From Agrypnia vestita (lineage: Eukaryota; Arthropoda; Insecta; Trichoptera; Phryganeidae), in assembly GCA_016648135.1 (NCBI GenBank), contig JADDOH010008081.1, forward strand, positions 62,001-126,000: a DNA stretch of 64,000 nt, written 5' to 3'. The notes below the pieces were generated by a model, which saw nothing but the letters and a program-made list of their open reading frames with translations, was not told the origin of the DNA and made no database searches. How positions within the stretch are numbered: position 1 is the stretch's first letter; each line of letters begins with the position of its first letter. Below are positions 52,831 to 62,972 of the stretch, in pieces. The translations under genes were made by a program, and so were the position numbers.

Positions 52831-53965
52831 GGTTTGAAAATGTTATATAATATTTTTAATTACGATCCTCATATAATTCGAACAAAATTCTACAACACTT
52901 TTTGCATTTTGACGTCTCATAACTCACAGGCATTCGTTTGATAAAAACTTTGCAAGCAGAATGAAGTAACTACATCGTGTAGAATCGACTGTCCCAATCA
53001 ACTGGACTTAATCTCTTTTCATGTTCCCTGCAGACGTACCCGACAAAACGTGCTCTTCCGTGTTCAAAATACATTTTTATATCGCGCATGCTAAGCTTTC
53101 AATAATAATTGTATCGGTACTGACCTCTTCAACATTGGTCTTACTGAATTTAAAAGAATACTTTAGATTACATGCACTAAATCGACTTTAACAATTTACT
53201 CACTATACCGAATCTTCTCTTCCTCCACCCTTATCCTGACTCCTACCTCGTCATCCCTTTTCTCCCATTATTTAACTCATTTCTTGATATACTTTTTCTT
53301 TTTTCACATTCAATTACTTATTTATTCATTCTTAACATTGTTTGCTGCTTACTACTATTCATTAATTAATTCAAAATAATTAACTTAAAAATATCTTATC
53401 TAACTTTATTCTTAACATGTGTGAATCTTTTAAATTGATCTATGAAATGAACACTATGGTTTTACATTATATGTTTAAAAAACTGTTAAGATTCCTTATA
53501 ATAAATATTGCCGACTATCTATAGTCAAACATAATTTTATCTACTTGTGACTATTTATATATTTTTTTTGTATTTGAAATTTTTTATGTTGTGAGTTATT
53601 ATTACATGATATTGTATTATCATTCTTAATGCTAAGCTTTATAATTCATTCTGGTACGGTATTTATCTAAAATAGCATTTATTTTTCTGTTGCATCACAC
53701 GTCACGATCTTTTTGCTTCAATTCCATCAGTTATGTGATTTGCTTTGGGAGCCCCAAAGTCTTCAATGTGTGACACGAGCAAAGTTTGTCTGTACTTCTC
53801 CTGACTCATTGTTACATTCCCACTTTCTACAGTCCAGTCTTTTATAAATTTTTTTCTGTAGGTACCAACGTTCTTCTTACAGAAAAAATTCAAATTATTA
53901 ATGCTCTATAAAAATAAAAAATACATACTCAACTCAAAAAAGTATTATTATAAATAAATCAATTA
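52830..53965. other. Spacer, nothing recognised
   Basis: AT-rich. The 63-codon minus frame at 53702-53893 is motif-free. Confidence 0.35.
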
Positions 53966-53969
53966 ATGT

Positions 53970-54132
53970 GTATTATAGATGTCTCAGAGAGACGAAACTA
54001 TACTTTTATGGGAAAGTAGGTATAGACAATTTTTTGGATATACATGGGGCTTACGACCTACCGTACGGTTGGCTTAAGTGATCACTTTACTTTACAATGT
54101 AGTTTCGTCTCTGTGAGACATCTACAATATAC
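53970..54132 (+). repeat. GTGATCACTTAAG family copy with inverted ends
   Basis: Begins AGATGTCTCAGAGAGACGAAACT and ends AGTTTCGTCTCTGTGAGACATCT, so this ~155-bp copy has 22-bp inverted termini around ATGGGGCTTACGACC and GGCTTAAGTGATCACTTTA. This shape favours a MITE-like or fold-back form of the family. Confidence 0.75.
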
Positions 54133-54239
54133 ATAATTAGTTAATGATGTCCCTGTGACAAAAATCCAGAAATGTTCCGAAAGATTTGAACACTCAAAAT
54201 ATTCTGAATTATTAAACACAGGTTTTTGTATTATTAAGC

Positions 54240-54725
54240 CTTGCATGAGGAGTTTTGCATACGTGAGGAGGAATGCGTAAGGTGCAAAAATTATTTTTCA
54301 AAACGACAAAAACGACACTCGAGGTAACGAATTAAACGCGCGGGTTTACCGCTTCTTGTTGGAAATAAATTCAAAGAAAACGCAATATATTATCGAACAT
54401 TTCAACCGAACATTAAACAACACTCATTACAGCCTGGAAATTGTCACCTGACGACTACCGCTTACGTGCCCGAGCCGCGGCACCTTGCGGCGGGTGGCGA
54501 GGAGCCTTACTAAAAGCCTTTTTGGGTCCACCCTAAATTATCCTATCACAATTCAAAAACACGCGGTCTTAATAGTATCACTTAGTTACCTCGTCCCCCG
54601 ATAGCGCGGGCCGCTGGTGAAACGAGTCTCCGTTGACTGTTTGATACCCTGGTGCGGTTTGATACCCCTGCCACCCTATAAATGTAGCGCAAATATACAG
54701 AAGGCTATATTTCCGGAACTAGGCT
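54240..54725. promoter_or_regulatory. GC-rich island 14
   Basis: TGAGGAGGAATGCGTAAGG, GGTAACGAATTAAACGCGCGGG (homeodomain TTAA core in CpG context), ACGTGCCCGAGCCGCGGCACC and CGATAGCGCGGGCCGCTGG. Mixed GC and TAAT words, non-repetitive. Regulatory candidate. Confidence 0.4.
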
Positions 54726-54804
54726 TCTATTACTTCTGGCAAAATCTCGCGATATCGATAAAAAAGTAAGTTAAATTCCTTTTTTCTCCTTTTGTACATA
54801 TAAT

Positions 54805-55315
54805 ATATAATAAAGGGAGTAATTAAATTGATTTTTAACCCTTTTCCCGTGATCCAATCGAGCTGAAACTTGGCAAGTAGACCCGTGGCGACGATCAAGA
54901 AGATCTGTCAAATTTTAGTTTAAAAAAATTAATAATTGTAGTATAATTTCGGATTTTTAGAATTTTTTTTTTTTTTTCACATTGGAATCATTAGAAAAGT
55001 TTGATTACGGCGGTCTGATAACGTCGCGGAATATTTTCTAAATTTGAATTACTCCGTCGGTATGCATAATAGGTACTTCACTACGAATGTCGAAAATCTA
55101 AATTGACTGACAAATATTTTTAGAATTTAATCTTCAAAGCGTGAAGTGTCTTATCAAAGCTCAAAACATCTGACATTTTAGAAATATATTAAATTACTGT
55201 AAGTTTAGTGTTATGTTATACGTTTTAATTCGTCTTTAATTATTGTTACATTTTACAAAGAAAGGGAGTGTAATAAAAACTTGGTTTTTATAGGTTACTT
55301 TTTTAACGCAGCTTT
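54805..55315 (+). repeat. ~480-bp dispersed repeat, copy 2
   Basis: Same order as copy 1 at 37480-37990. Here the copy is preceded by AATAAAGGGAGTAATTAAA (54808) and ends at AAAGAAAGGGAGTGTAATAA (55256), so GGGAGT-containing sequence bounds both ends. Divergence from copy 1 is mainly substitutions and a T-run expansion. Confidence 0.8.
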
Positions 55316-55384
55316 ATGATGGATTCAGCATTTACTTTGTAGAGATCATCCGAGATGATCATTAAATTGTTTGATGTTAAAATG

Positions 55385-55725
55385 ATTACTTACTTGCTTA
55401 GATACTTACCATCACGGGTAGGCAGAGAGGATAGAGCGCCACACTATTCAGTCCTGACACACAACTCTCGCCTCATCCACATTCATACGTCTTCCCGTGC
55501 AAGGTCGGCGGTTGTTGAGGCTTCTAACGGTATATTGTACCACCTTCCAGTATCTGGTTAATCTGGTCGTGCCACGTCTTCCGCGGTCGCCCTCTCTTTC
55601 TGGCCCCGTCAACACTCATATTAAATTACGTATCTTTCTTACCATTCTACTTTTGTACCTCTTTTTTAGCATTCAGTCTACTTTTGTACCTCTTCTGCGA
55701 GCTCCAGGCTTCACTTCGATCATTA
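55385..55725 (-). pseudogene. LINE 3' end fragment
   Basis: ACCATCACGGGTAGGCAGAG, AGAGCGCCACACTATTCAGTCC, CGGCGGTTGTTGAGGCTTCTAACGG, CCAGTATCTGGTTAATCTGG and CCACGTCTTCCGC match the LINE at 34955-35190 closely; minus-strand coding of RACTGRRMNVDEARVVC-type sequence is frameshifted. Confidence 0.75.
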
Positions 55726-56390
55726 AATTAAATACAAAATATAAACTATGCTACCTTTATGTCAGTTAAATTATAACTTTATTTATTTTGTTAATTATTT
55801 AAAGTAAAATTATTAAAACGACGTAATGTATTGGAGAATTGGTAGACCAATTACAGACATCCACGACACAACATGAAATTTTATATGTATTACTACTTAC
55901 GCTTCTAAAGTAAAAAAAAAATCTCATTGACAGGGGATTATTTTCAAATATAGAATTTTTACATGGATAGGTGGAATTTAAAATAATGAAGTGATAAGGT
56001 ACTGACAAAATGAACTGGAGCTACAGGCGTAAAGGTGGTTGTAACGGGAATATTGAGAGAAGAGTTAGTAAAAGTTTCACTTTTATTTTCTTAACGTTCC
56101 TTTAAACCAGCATATAATCGCGGTCTGTAGATTTGTTATTTAATTTTTTTAATTTTGTTTATTCTTATTTAAGTAAAAAATTTTATGTACTCTTACTACC
56201 TTCCAATAAATTAAACTTTAAGTTTTTATAAAAAAAAATGCTACCATCCGATTTAAAAACGCAGTGGATCATTTTACCGCTACTGATCTATTATTTGATA
56301 AACAGTGTATTTTTGCTTACCTATCAAATAAACGTTTTTTAAATACCTACCCCTAAAACGTATTGAAACACTGTACCTACCTAATACATG
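55725..56390. other. Spacer, nothing recognised
   Basis: AT-rich intergenic DNA. Confidence 0.4.
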
Positions 56391-56394
56391 GATG

Positions 56395-56735
56395 CTACTA
56401 ACTTTCTATCACACCGTTTCTTCGCGGGGGTAGGTTAGGTTAGATTAGGTTAGGATAGGTAAGATAGGTTAGGTTAGGTTAGGTTAGGCAAAGAGAACGA
56501 AGTGCCACACTTTTTCTCTCACAACTCTCATCGCATACACATTCATGCATATTCTTGTGCAAATGCGTCGATCTTTGACACTTCACCATCAGGATCGTCT
56601 TCCAGCATCCCGTATCCAGACCGTTACCTGGTCATTTGTCAAAAGTCTCCTGCGGATGTCCTCTGCTCTGGTGCCATTGACACTCGCGTCGTACGTCTTT
56701 CTTACCATCCTCTCCTCATTTTTTGGTTCAGTGAT
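56395..56735 (-). pseudogene. LINE 3' end with telomere-repeat tract inside its UTR
   Basis: TCACACCGTTTCTTCGCGGGGGTAGG, then a TTAGG tract, then CAAAGAGAACGAAGTGCCACAC, CAACTCTCATCGCATAC, GATCGTCTTCCAGCATCC and TCATTTGTCAAAAGTCTCC follow LINE order. In sister copies GGGGGTAGG is followed directly by CAGAG. Confidence 0.7.
56429..56488. repeat. Interstitial (TTAGG)n telomere-type tract
   Basis: About 12 pentamers of GGTTA with a few changes (GATTA, GGATA, GGTAA, GATAG), placed exactly between GGGGGTAGG and CAAAGAG of a LINE 3' UTR. TTAGG is the ancestral insect telomere repeat. Confidence 0.9.
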
Positions 56736-56764
56736 AAGAGGAAGTTATTATGGTCGAGGGTCAA

Positions 56765-56875
56765 GATCTTCTTCTTCTTCTTCATCAGCCTTCGTCTTTC
56801 CACTGCTGGATATAGACCTCTTCCTTATTTTTCCATTTTTCCCTGTTGTTGGCTAATTGTATCCGTCAAGATACT
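56765..56875 (-). pseudogene. RTE-like LINE 3' tail with (GAA)n
   Basis: TCTTCTTCTTCTTCTTCATCAGCC then TTTCCACTGCTGGATATAGACC-type sequence mirrors the LINE end at 15880-16018 (CTATTTCCAGCAGTGGAAAG..AGAAGAAGAAGAA) on the opposite strand. Confidence 0.5.
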
Positions 56876-56959
56876 GGTTCATAAATTCTTGTTTTTCTAT
56901 CGTTTTTTTTGCGAGATATATATTTTTTTTTAAATTGTAAAGATTTTCAAATGTAAAAT

Positions 56960-57480
56960 TGTTTTGACAAAATACAGCTAGCAGCAGAAACTTGACAGGT
57001 AGATTCCTGCCAATGTTATGAGTCTAAAATGTTGAAACAACCATGGTATAATATCAACAGTTATGGAGATACGCAATATCAAAGTTTTCATTTTTTTTCA
57101 ATATTTCTGACTTATTTTTAGCAAAATATTGAACTATCATTACAGTTACCTATATCGATTATGAAAAATTCACTTGCTTCAATACGACTTAAATAAAATG
57201 ATAAAAACTTGTAAAAAATAACTTTTTTCAATTTTTGCAAGGTTTTTATCGTTTTATTCGACTTGTATTAAAGCGAATGAATTTTTCATAATCGACATAA
57301 GTTATTGTAATGATAGTTCAACTTTGTGCAAAAATAAGTAAGAAATGTATCAAAAAATGCAAACTTTGATATTGCATATCTCCATAACTATTGATATTAG
57401 GCCGTGGTTGCTTGAACATTTTAGACTCACAACATAGTCAGAAATCTACCTGCCAAGTTTCTGCTGCTAGCTCTGGTACA
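56960..57480. repeat. Large inverted repeat, ~245-bp arms
   Basis: The left arm starts CTAGCAGCAGAAACTTGACAGG and the right arm ends CCAAGTTTCTGCTGCTAG. Arms share CATATCTCCATAACT(G/A)TTGATATTA, GAACTATCATTACA and ATGAAAAATTCA, around a short AT centre. Related single-arm copies at 28396-28745 and 59925-60420. No coding. Confidence 0.8.
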
Positions 57481-57604
57481 TATAGTTCACAGACAACGAT
57501 TAAATAAACTAGTGTACAGTCAGAAAGAGCCTTCGCTTCTGCAGGAGCGATCTGCACTAAAATTAGATAAACATGTTTTTAAGGACACGCGTTGAGGTAT
57601 ATTT

Positions 57605-57735
57605 ATCACTACTCTAGTTTCGAGAGCAGCAATCCCTCTCATCATCATGCATAATTAATAATTTGTAAATAATAAGCGTACCTGGTGATTAGAGGGACTG
57701 CCGCTCTCGAAACTATAGTAGTATAATATCTTAAT
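57605..57735. mobile_element. Fold-back hammerhead element
   Basis: Left CTCTAGTTTCGAGAGCAGC and AATCCCTCTCATCATCA, right TGATTAGAGGGACTGCCGCTCTCGAAACTATAGTAG, inverted around ~35 AT-rich bases. Same family as 17357-17553. Confidence 0.65.
57679..57723 (+). ncRNA. Hammerhead-like ribozyme, 8-bp palindromic stem III
   Basis: Stem I TAC (57679-57681), core CTGGTGA (57682-57688; A6 read as G), three extra bases TTA, stem II GAGGG..C.CTCTC, GAAA (57709-57712), stem III ACTATAGT (self-complementary, 8 nt), H17 = A (57720), stem I GTA (57721-57723). Pairing is intact but A6G and the insertion make activity doubtful. Confidence 0.5.
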
Positions 57736-57935
57736 TTGATGTAAATTTAAATAATGCAAATTTTAAGTTACACCACAAATGAATTATTCATAATCTTAAT
57801 CCATTAACAATCACATCTTAATACCTCCATAACAGCCGATAAGTTACAGGTGAACCGCTATTAACTGCGTATTTTATCGATTTACGGGTAATATCAATTC
57901 TCTGTAGTTTTGCAAGCCTTGATAAATCTTAATAC

Positions 57936-58960
57936 GTACCTACCAGTGGCGCGCAGTGCATACACGCAAAAAAGCAGTGCATTAGTAAAGAATCTAAGAA
58001 ACAAATATTAATTAAATAATTCTTATCTTAAGAAAAAGTCGATTTAAAATTCTATCCGTAATTCGTCCTACGGCTATATGTTTAATTTTCGACGTTTCTG
58101 TATTCAACTTCATGTAAATTTTTAATTTATCTCACTCGTTTGCCCCCAGCAAATTTGTTCCATAGTCATGACAAGTCGAGAAAAAACGTCCTGAACTGTG
58201 TATTTTGACTCATTTCTATGTCTGCGAGGTTTTTGTAGTAGACAAGTAAATTTTTCATGGAATGTCGTGTTTCTTCGAAGGGTACAATATCGGGTGAGGA
58301 CTGCGCGCACGTCACTTGTAGAAATGACACTATTTACAAATTCAACCCAAAACTTTTTTTGTGAATTCTATTTCTCTTTCTATAGTGAATTCCATCTGTC
58401 AAATCATAACGATTATGTTGAGTAAAGTTTGTTCTTTTATTTTATTATTTTTACATGAATTACTGAGTTGAACAATCACACAAATTCATTCCGTTTCTAT
58501 TTACATGAATTAGTAGTTTATGGTAATTTATTAAGAAACTTCGTAAATGTAAGTTTTTCAATATTTAATACGCAATATGAAATTTTTTTTAACGAGGACA
58601 TTGCCATCGGTGATATTATGAAATATTTGATTTACTTTTGTGAAAAGAAACGTATCCATAGGTGAAATTTAACTTTATATAAATCGTCTTCGAAATATAT
58701 TGAAATTTTTTTTTATTACCTTTATATAAAATATTTATTTATTTAGAAAATCCTTATTTATAGTATGCTTCTTTTATAGTGCAACTATAAAGAAGTATTT
58801 ATAACATCTAATCTATATATAACTTCATTACATGCAGTTATAAAAACACAAATATATATGCCCGTATAGGTATATGGGTAAATTTATTTTTTTAATATAG
58901 GTATATACTCAGCCACAGCATAACCTAAGTTTATACCCACTGCACGCCACTGGTACTTAC
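57936..58960. mobile_element. hAT-like element with 8-bp TSD
   Basis: The element proper is 57944-58952, starting CAGTGGCGCGCAGTGCATAC and ending ..CCCACTGCACGCCACTG, inverted ends. Flanking octamers GTACCTAC (57936-57943) and GTACTTAC (58953-58960) match at 7 of 8. Internal AT-rich DNA has three short frames (58122-58310 minus, 58198-58425 and 58468-58665 plus) with no clear transposase motif. It may be a nonautonomous copy. Confidence 0.85.
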
Positions 58961-59089
58961 AACCCCATTTCAAATTCATTATCTTTAAATATTTTCTTCT
59001 TTATCAAACGATACGTATTTTTATTTGGTTTAAATTTCTAGCGCAAATACATTTTGATTATTAGTTTTATTTACTTACCGTCATTTAAT

Positions 59090-59170
59090 ATATTTAAATA
59101 ACCGGTTTCGAAAATGTTTTTTTACACCCTAATGTACAAAACAATGGTTTCCGTAACCGGTTCATTAAAC
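59090..59170. repeat. Decayed inverted pair of GAAACCGGTT hammerhead halves
   Basis: AACCGGTTTCGAAAA (59100-59114) and GGTTTCCGTAACCGGTTC (59149-59166) are opposed halves keeping the GAAA-ACCGGT stem III motif; the CTGATGA halves are gone. Confidence 0.4.
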
Positions 59171-59239
59171 ATATAAACTCAAGGGGTTGCACAAACAAAT
59201 TTCCTGATAAAAGTTAGCATACGTATATTTTCAAAATAT

Positions 59240-59525
59240 TTTAGCGTAACGCTGTTTCGCGAAGGCAGTAGGTCCACAGGCTGACAAAGAGGGATTTGAT
59301 TCGAGGCGGGCAGCTACCGAAAGCCAATGAGAGGCATTCCATCCCCCCCCCCCCCACTTCCGCCTCACCCCACTTGGCCGAGGTCCGTAAATTCCCCAAA
59401 GGACCCATTCAGAGGACAGACATTTTGTTCTAATTAAGTTAATTCTGAAAACCCGCTCCGAGAAAGAATGCTCCGAAGATAAAAAAGGAATTGATAGGTT
59501 TGTCGAGTCCGAGCGAGATGCGTAT
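59240..59525. promoter_or_regulatory. GC-rich island 15
   Basis: GTAACGCTGTTTCGCGAAGG, GAGGCGGGCAGCTACCG, a C-run (59344-59355), TCCGCCTCACCCCACTTGGCC and TCTAATTAAGTTAATTCTG (two homeodomain cores). The 107-codon minus frame over it lacks motifs. It is the closest strong island to the apterous exon, about 3.5 kb beyond its 3' end. Confidence 0.4.
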
Positions 59526-59529
59526 CCAC

Positions 59530-59920
59530 TACGGCAGACATTTTTATTTCTCAATCGAAGGTTTTAGAAATTGTAGTAAACAGCTACATTTTTATCTTTC
59601 CAGCAGTGTGTGAAATAATTATAAAAAATAAATTATTAATTCATCGCAGTATTGTTTAAATATTATTCCATTGATCAGATAATTTTTAATTTGATTTATC
59701 AAATCTTTGAGTTCTTGTTGGACGAATAATTGAGACAATTGATGATCCAGGGAACAGGATTCAAGACAGTCGTATTTTTCACAGCACAAAATGTTTGCTT
59801 AGATATTAATTCGACGTGTATTCCGTTAAGTTTTTTTTCTTTTGTTTTTTTCTTATTTCTTTTCCTTCTTATTTTTTTCATATTAGTAACACGTCCCTAC
59901 AGGGTGTAATAAGGGCTGGT
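59530..59920. other. Spacer, nothing recognised
   Basis: AT-rich intergenic DNA. Confidence 0.4.
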
Positions 59921-59924
59921 CTAC

Positions 59925-60420
59925 GATACTTTACAAGTATATTCCTGCCCAAATTGTGAGTTAAAAATGTTATAATATCAATATTTATGGAGCTAGGTGT
60001 CTTCAGAGTTTCAATATTTCTGACTTTATCTTTTGCAAAACATTGTATTTAGATAATTTAAGTAACTTATATTGAATATTGAACTTGTACGAGAAGATGT
60101 ATGATTGTGGCCGAAGCAAAAGTGGTGTGCCAGGATAGAAGAGTGTGGCGTTCAATCCTTTGTGCCTACCCCTGCGGGGTAACGGCTTGATAGTTAGTTA
60201 GTTTTATATTGAATATTTAAATTCCTTCATTTTAATACAAGTAAAAGAAAATTATTTTTGTAAAAAATCTTGTAAAAATTCTTGTTCGAATTTGATTTCA
60301 AATTGTTGTCATTTTATCTGACTGATATTGAGCTAATGAATTCGATATAAGTTACTTTAATAATATTCCAACGCCTTACAGTAAATAAGTTAAAAATATA
60401 GGAAAATAATATTAAACTGA
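59925..60420. repeat. Inverted-repeat family copy interrupted by a LINE
   Basis: The left part (TACAAGTATATTCCTGCCCAAA, ATATTTATGGAGCTAGG, TCAATATTTCTGACTTTATC) and right part (TACAAGTAAAAGAAAATTA, TTTATCTGACT) follow the family at 56960-57480. A short LINE 3' end sits in between. Confidence 0.65.
60067..60217 (+). mobile_element. 5'-truncated LINE insertion with 14-bp TSD
   Basis: Identical 14-mers TTATATTGAATATT flank the insert at 60067-60080 and 60204-60217. The 123-bp insert encodes the last residues CMIVAEAKVVCQDRRVWRSI and YPCGVTA, stop, then CTACCCCTGCGGGGTAACGG and a TAGTTAGTTAGTT tail. Clear target-primed insertion of the LINE family seen at 34.9 and 40.2 kb, shorter and less decayed than most. 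Confidence 0.9.
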
Positions 60421-62640
60421 AATCTTATTATATATATATTTCTTTCTCATTTGTACAACCATTGGCTCCACATAAAAGAAGAAGACAGATTATAACAGAA
60501 AGAGATGATCATACCAAAGCTGGTAGCGGTTGATGTATACATACATACCTCTGACGTTGTACATTATATATTTGATAAGGTAGTAAAATTACAATTAGCT
60601 TGTTCCATATTCGAATAAAATGGTATGCTGCTTAAAATTTAATCATAATAAAAATATAAGTACCTAGATGGTTGGTACTAAATTCAGATCCTTAATAATT
60701 ATTTTTAAATCGTACAAATGCTCACGTGGGTGTTGATATGAAGGATTTTTTTTTTTTTTGTACATTTTGTACCATACAAACAAAATTGTTACGTTAAACA
60801 ACGGATTACGGACATTAGCTAGAAGAGAAGAAACATCGACTCCTATTCGAAAAGACTGGAAGTCTGATATCTATTGCCACTGTCTATAGGCAGCTTATTA
60901 GATTCATCTCACAAAAATACTAGGCTGCGGCTATATTGGCGAAGTATTTTTACATCAAATTTAAAACTTTATAATTAAAATCATCCTCACCGTCCAATTG
61001 ACAGCTACACCTGTATGGATCCTATCGTCATCAACCTGTGTCTCTTCTGGATATAATCTTACCCCAACGACCATGAATTTCAGCTCTGTTAATTAAACCT
61101 ATTTTATTCGGCTAGCTTTTCCCGAATTATATCGATTCTCGATCGGTCGAGAATCGATATAATTATAACAACCTGTAACACTTACGTAAATAAAATAAAC
61201 ATATTTGATACTTACAGTTTTTGCGTAGTTCTTATCTGCATATTTTAATTTTAATCATCATCTTACGAGTGTAATTCGTGAGTAACAAAGAGGCATCGAT
61301 CCCCCATGTCGCATGTCGCCGTCATAGCAGTTCACGCCTCATCATTGCTTTAACCTTTTTATTCCTCTAATATTTACAGATAATTTTATTGAACTTTTGA
61401 AGTCCGCTGGAATGATTTGGGTAATTTAAGAATAATACGACGAACATTTTTAATAAAAATTTATTGAGACTATGAAACATAAATTCGTTTTGTTTTATTA
61501 ACACATACCTAGACTAACTATAACTAATAGGATTGTTGTCATCGGCTAATAAAATTACTATAGGTACGTGTCAGAGAGCACGACCCAACGGGCCATGTCA
61601 AATAATAATTAAACCCCATTTCATCAACACAAAAAATAAATAGTTAACATTATATCTTAGCTTATTTACAGGTTCACCCTTACAGTACATGAGATGGATA
61701 TATATATATATATATATATGCATTTAAATTCGTAATATTTTATTTGACTAACATAATACAAGCAAAACCTTAATCCTTTCACACGTTAACAATCAATGAG
61801 AAGAGCACTTCCATAATGAAGAAGTCGGAGTATTAAATAAATATTTCAAATAACTAAAACGTGTAGCGAATTGAAATAAACGTAACATCAGGTAAAAATT
61901 GATTCAATTTAAGACCTTTACTGCCTAGAAAAAGGGAAGAGGAATAGATAAGGACATCAACGGGTCAGGGAATAGAGAACAACCGATCACCAGTTTTGAG
62001 AGAACCAATAGAAATATTAAGATATTCGACAATTTTTTATCGAGATCAGACTCATACGATGATATTTTCAGTCGATAGTAGATCAGAAACACAAAAAATG
62101 CAAAAAAATTGAATAAATATTATAAAAAGTGCATTATTTTTTGACATAATTTAAAAAATAAAATATTTAGAGTTGTTTATGGAAAAAAATCATATTTAAT
62201 TTCTGGAAAAAATGGTTTTATTTCTGGTAAAAAAAAAGATAAATATTTTTTTACAAATCTATTAGAAGTCTGGCAAAATTTTAGTTATTCCAAACGAGAA
62301 TACGGTTTCATGTACTCTGCATTCTATGTATACTATCAATCAGTCCTATTCTGAAAATTTCAAATAAATATTAATATTAAACTGTCGAAAATACCACGTT
62401 ACGCAAAAATATCAGCTGATCGAAAGGCACAACAATCCAACAATACGTTCCATTATTTTGTCAGCCAGGATGCGTTCTCTTCCAACCCGCCGTGTTTCTG
62501 ATGCAACGAATACTTCCACGTTGCATTATGTACAGACAATACTTTAGTATCACAAAATCACCTCAGTCTTCCGAGCTCCCGACCTGTCGGTCGGGTCTAG
62601 AGAGGTGCTAGAAACCAAAAAGGGTACTGGACATTGACGA
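60420..62640. other. Spacer with a perfect hairpin and a TA microsatellite
   Basis: At 61126-61163 ATTATATCGATTCTCGA and its complement TCGAGAATCGATATAAT form a perfect 17-bp stem with a TCGG loop. (TA)n at about 61699-61720. 62450-62640 is slightly GC-richer (CAACCCGCCGTGTTTCTGATGC, GACCTGTCGGTCGGGTC) and may be regulatory. No gene recognised. Confidence 0.5.
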
Positions 62641-62710
62641 TAGATTAATTATTATTACGGTTACTTAAATTCATTAAATCTTTGTTAAGGAAAACGTAAT
62701 ATATTTTCAG

Positions 62711-62716
62711 TTTATT
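62711..62716 (-). terminator. Candidate polyadenylation signal of apterous
   Basis: TTTATT on the plus strand is AATAAA on the minus strand, about 320 bases after the first stop and 260 after the second in-frame stop of the homeobox exon, followed by a T-rich/GT-rich region. Position fits a short 3' UTR. Other AATAAA-like words farther left could be used instead. Confidence 0.4.
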
Positions 62717-62972
62717 ATAAATATTGCGCAGTGTTTCTGGTGAAATTTTGGCATCAATCACGCAAGTTTCTACCGACAGTCTTATGGATCACACTTCACT
62801 ACGATGTCAGAGTCACAACACTCCGAAAGTCAACGTCACCGCGGACATGTGAGAACAGATTTGCTAAAGTCCGAAATTCTGTTTTACTTTTACACTTTGA
62901 GTATTATTGGTTACGATTGTTTTGTTTCGCAAATTCGTCGTTTTTCCGAGGGTTCGCTTCACGCACAGACTA

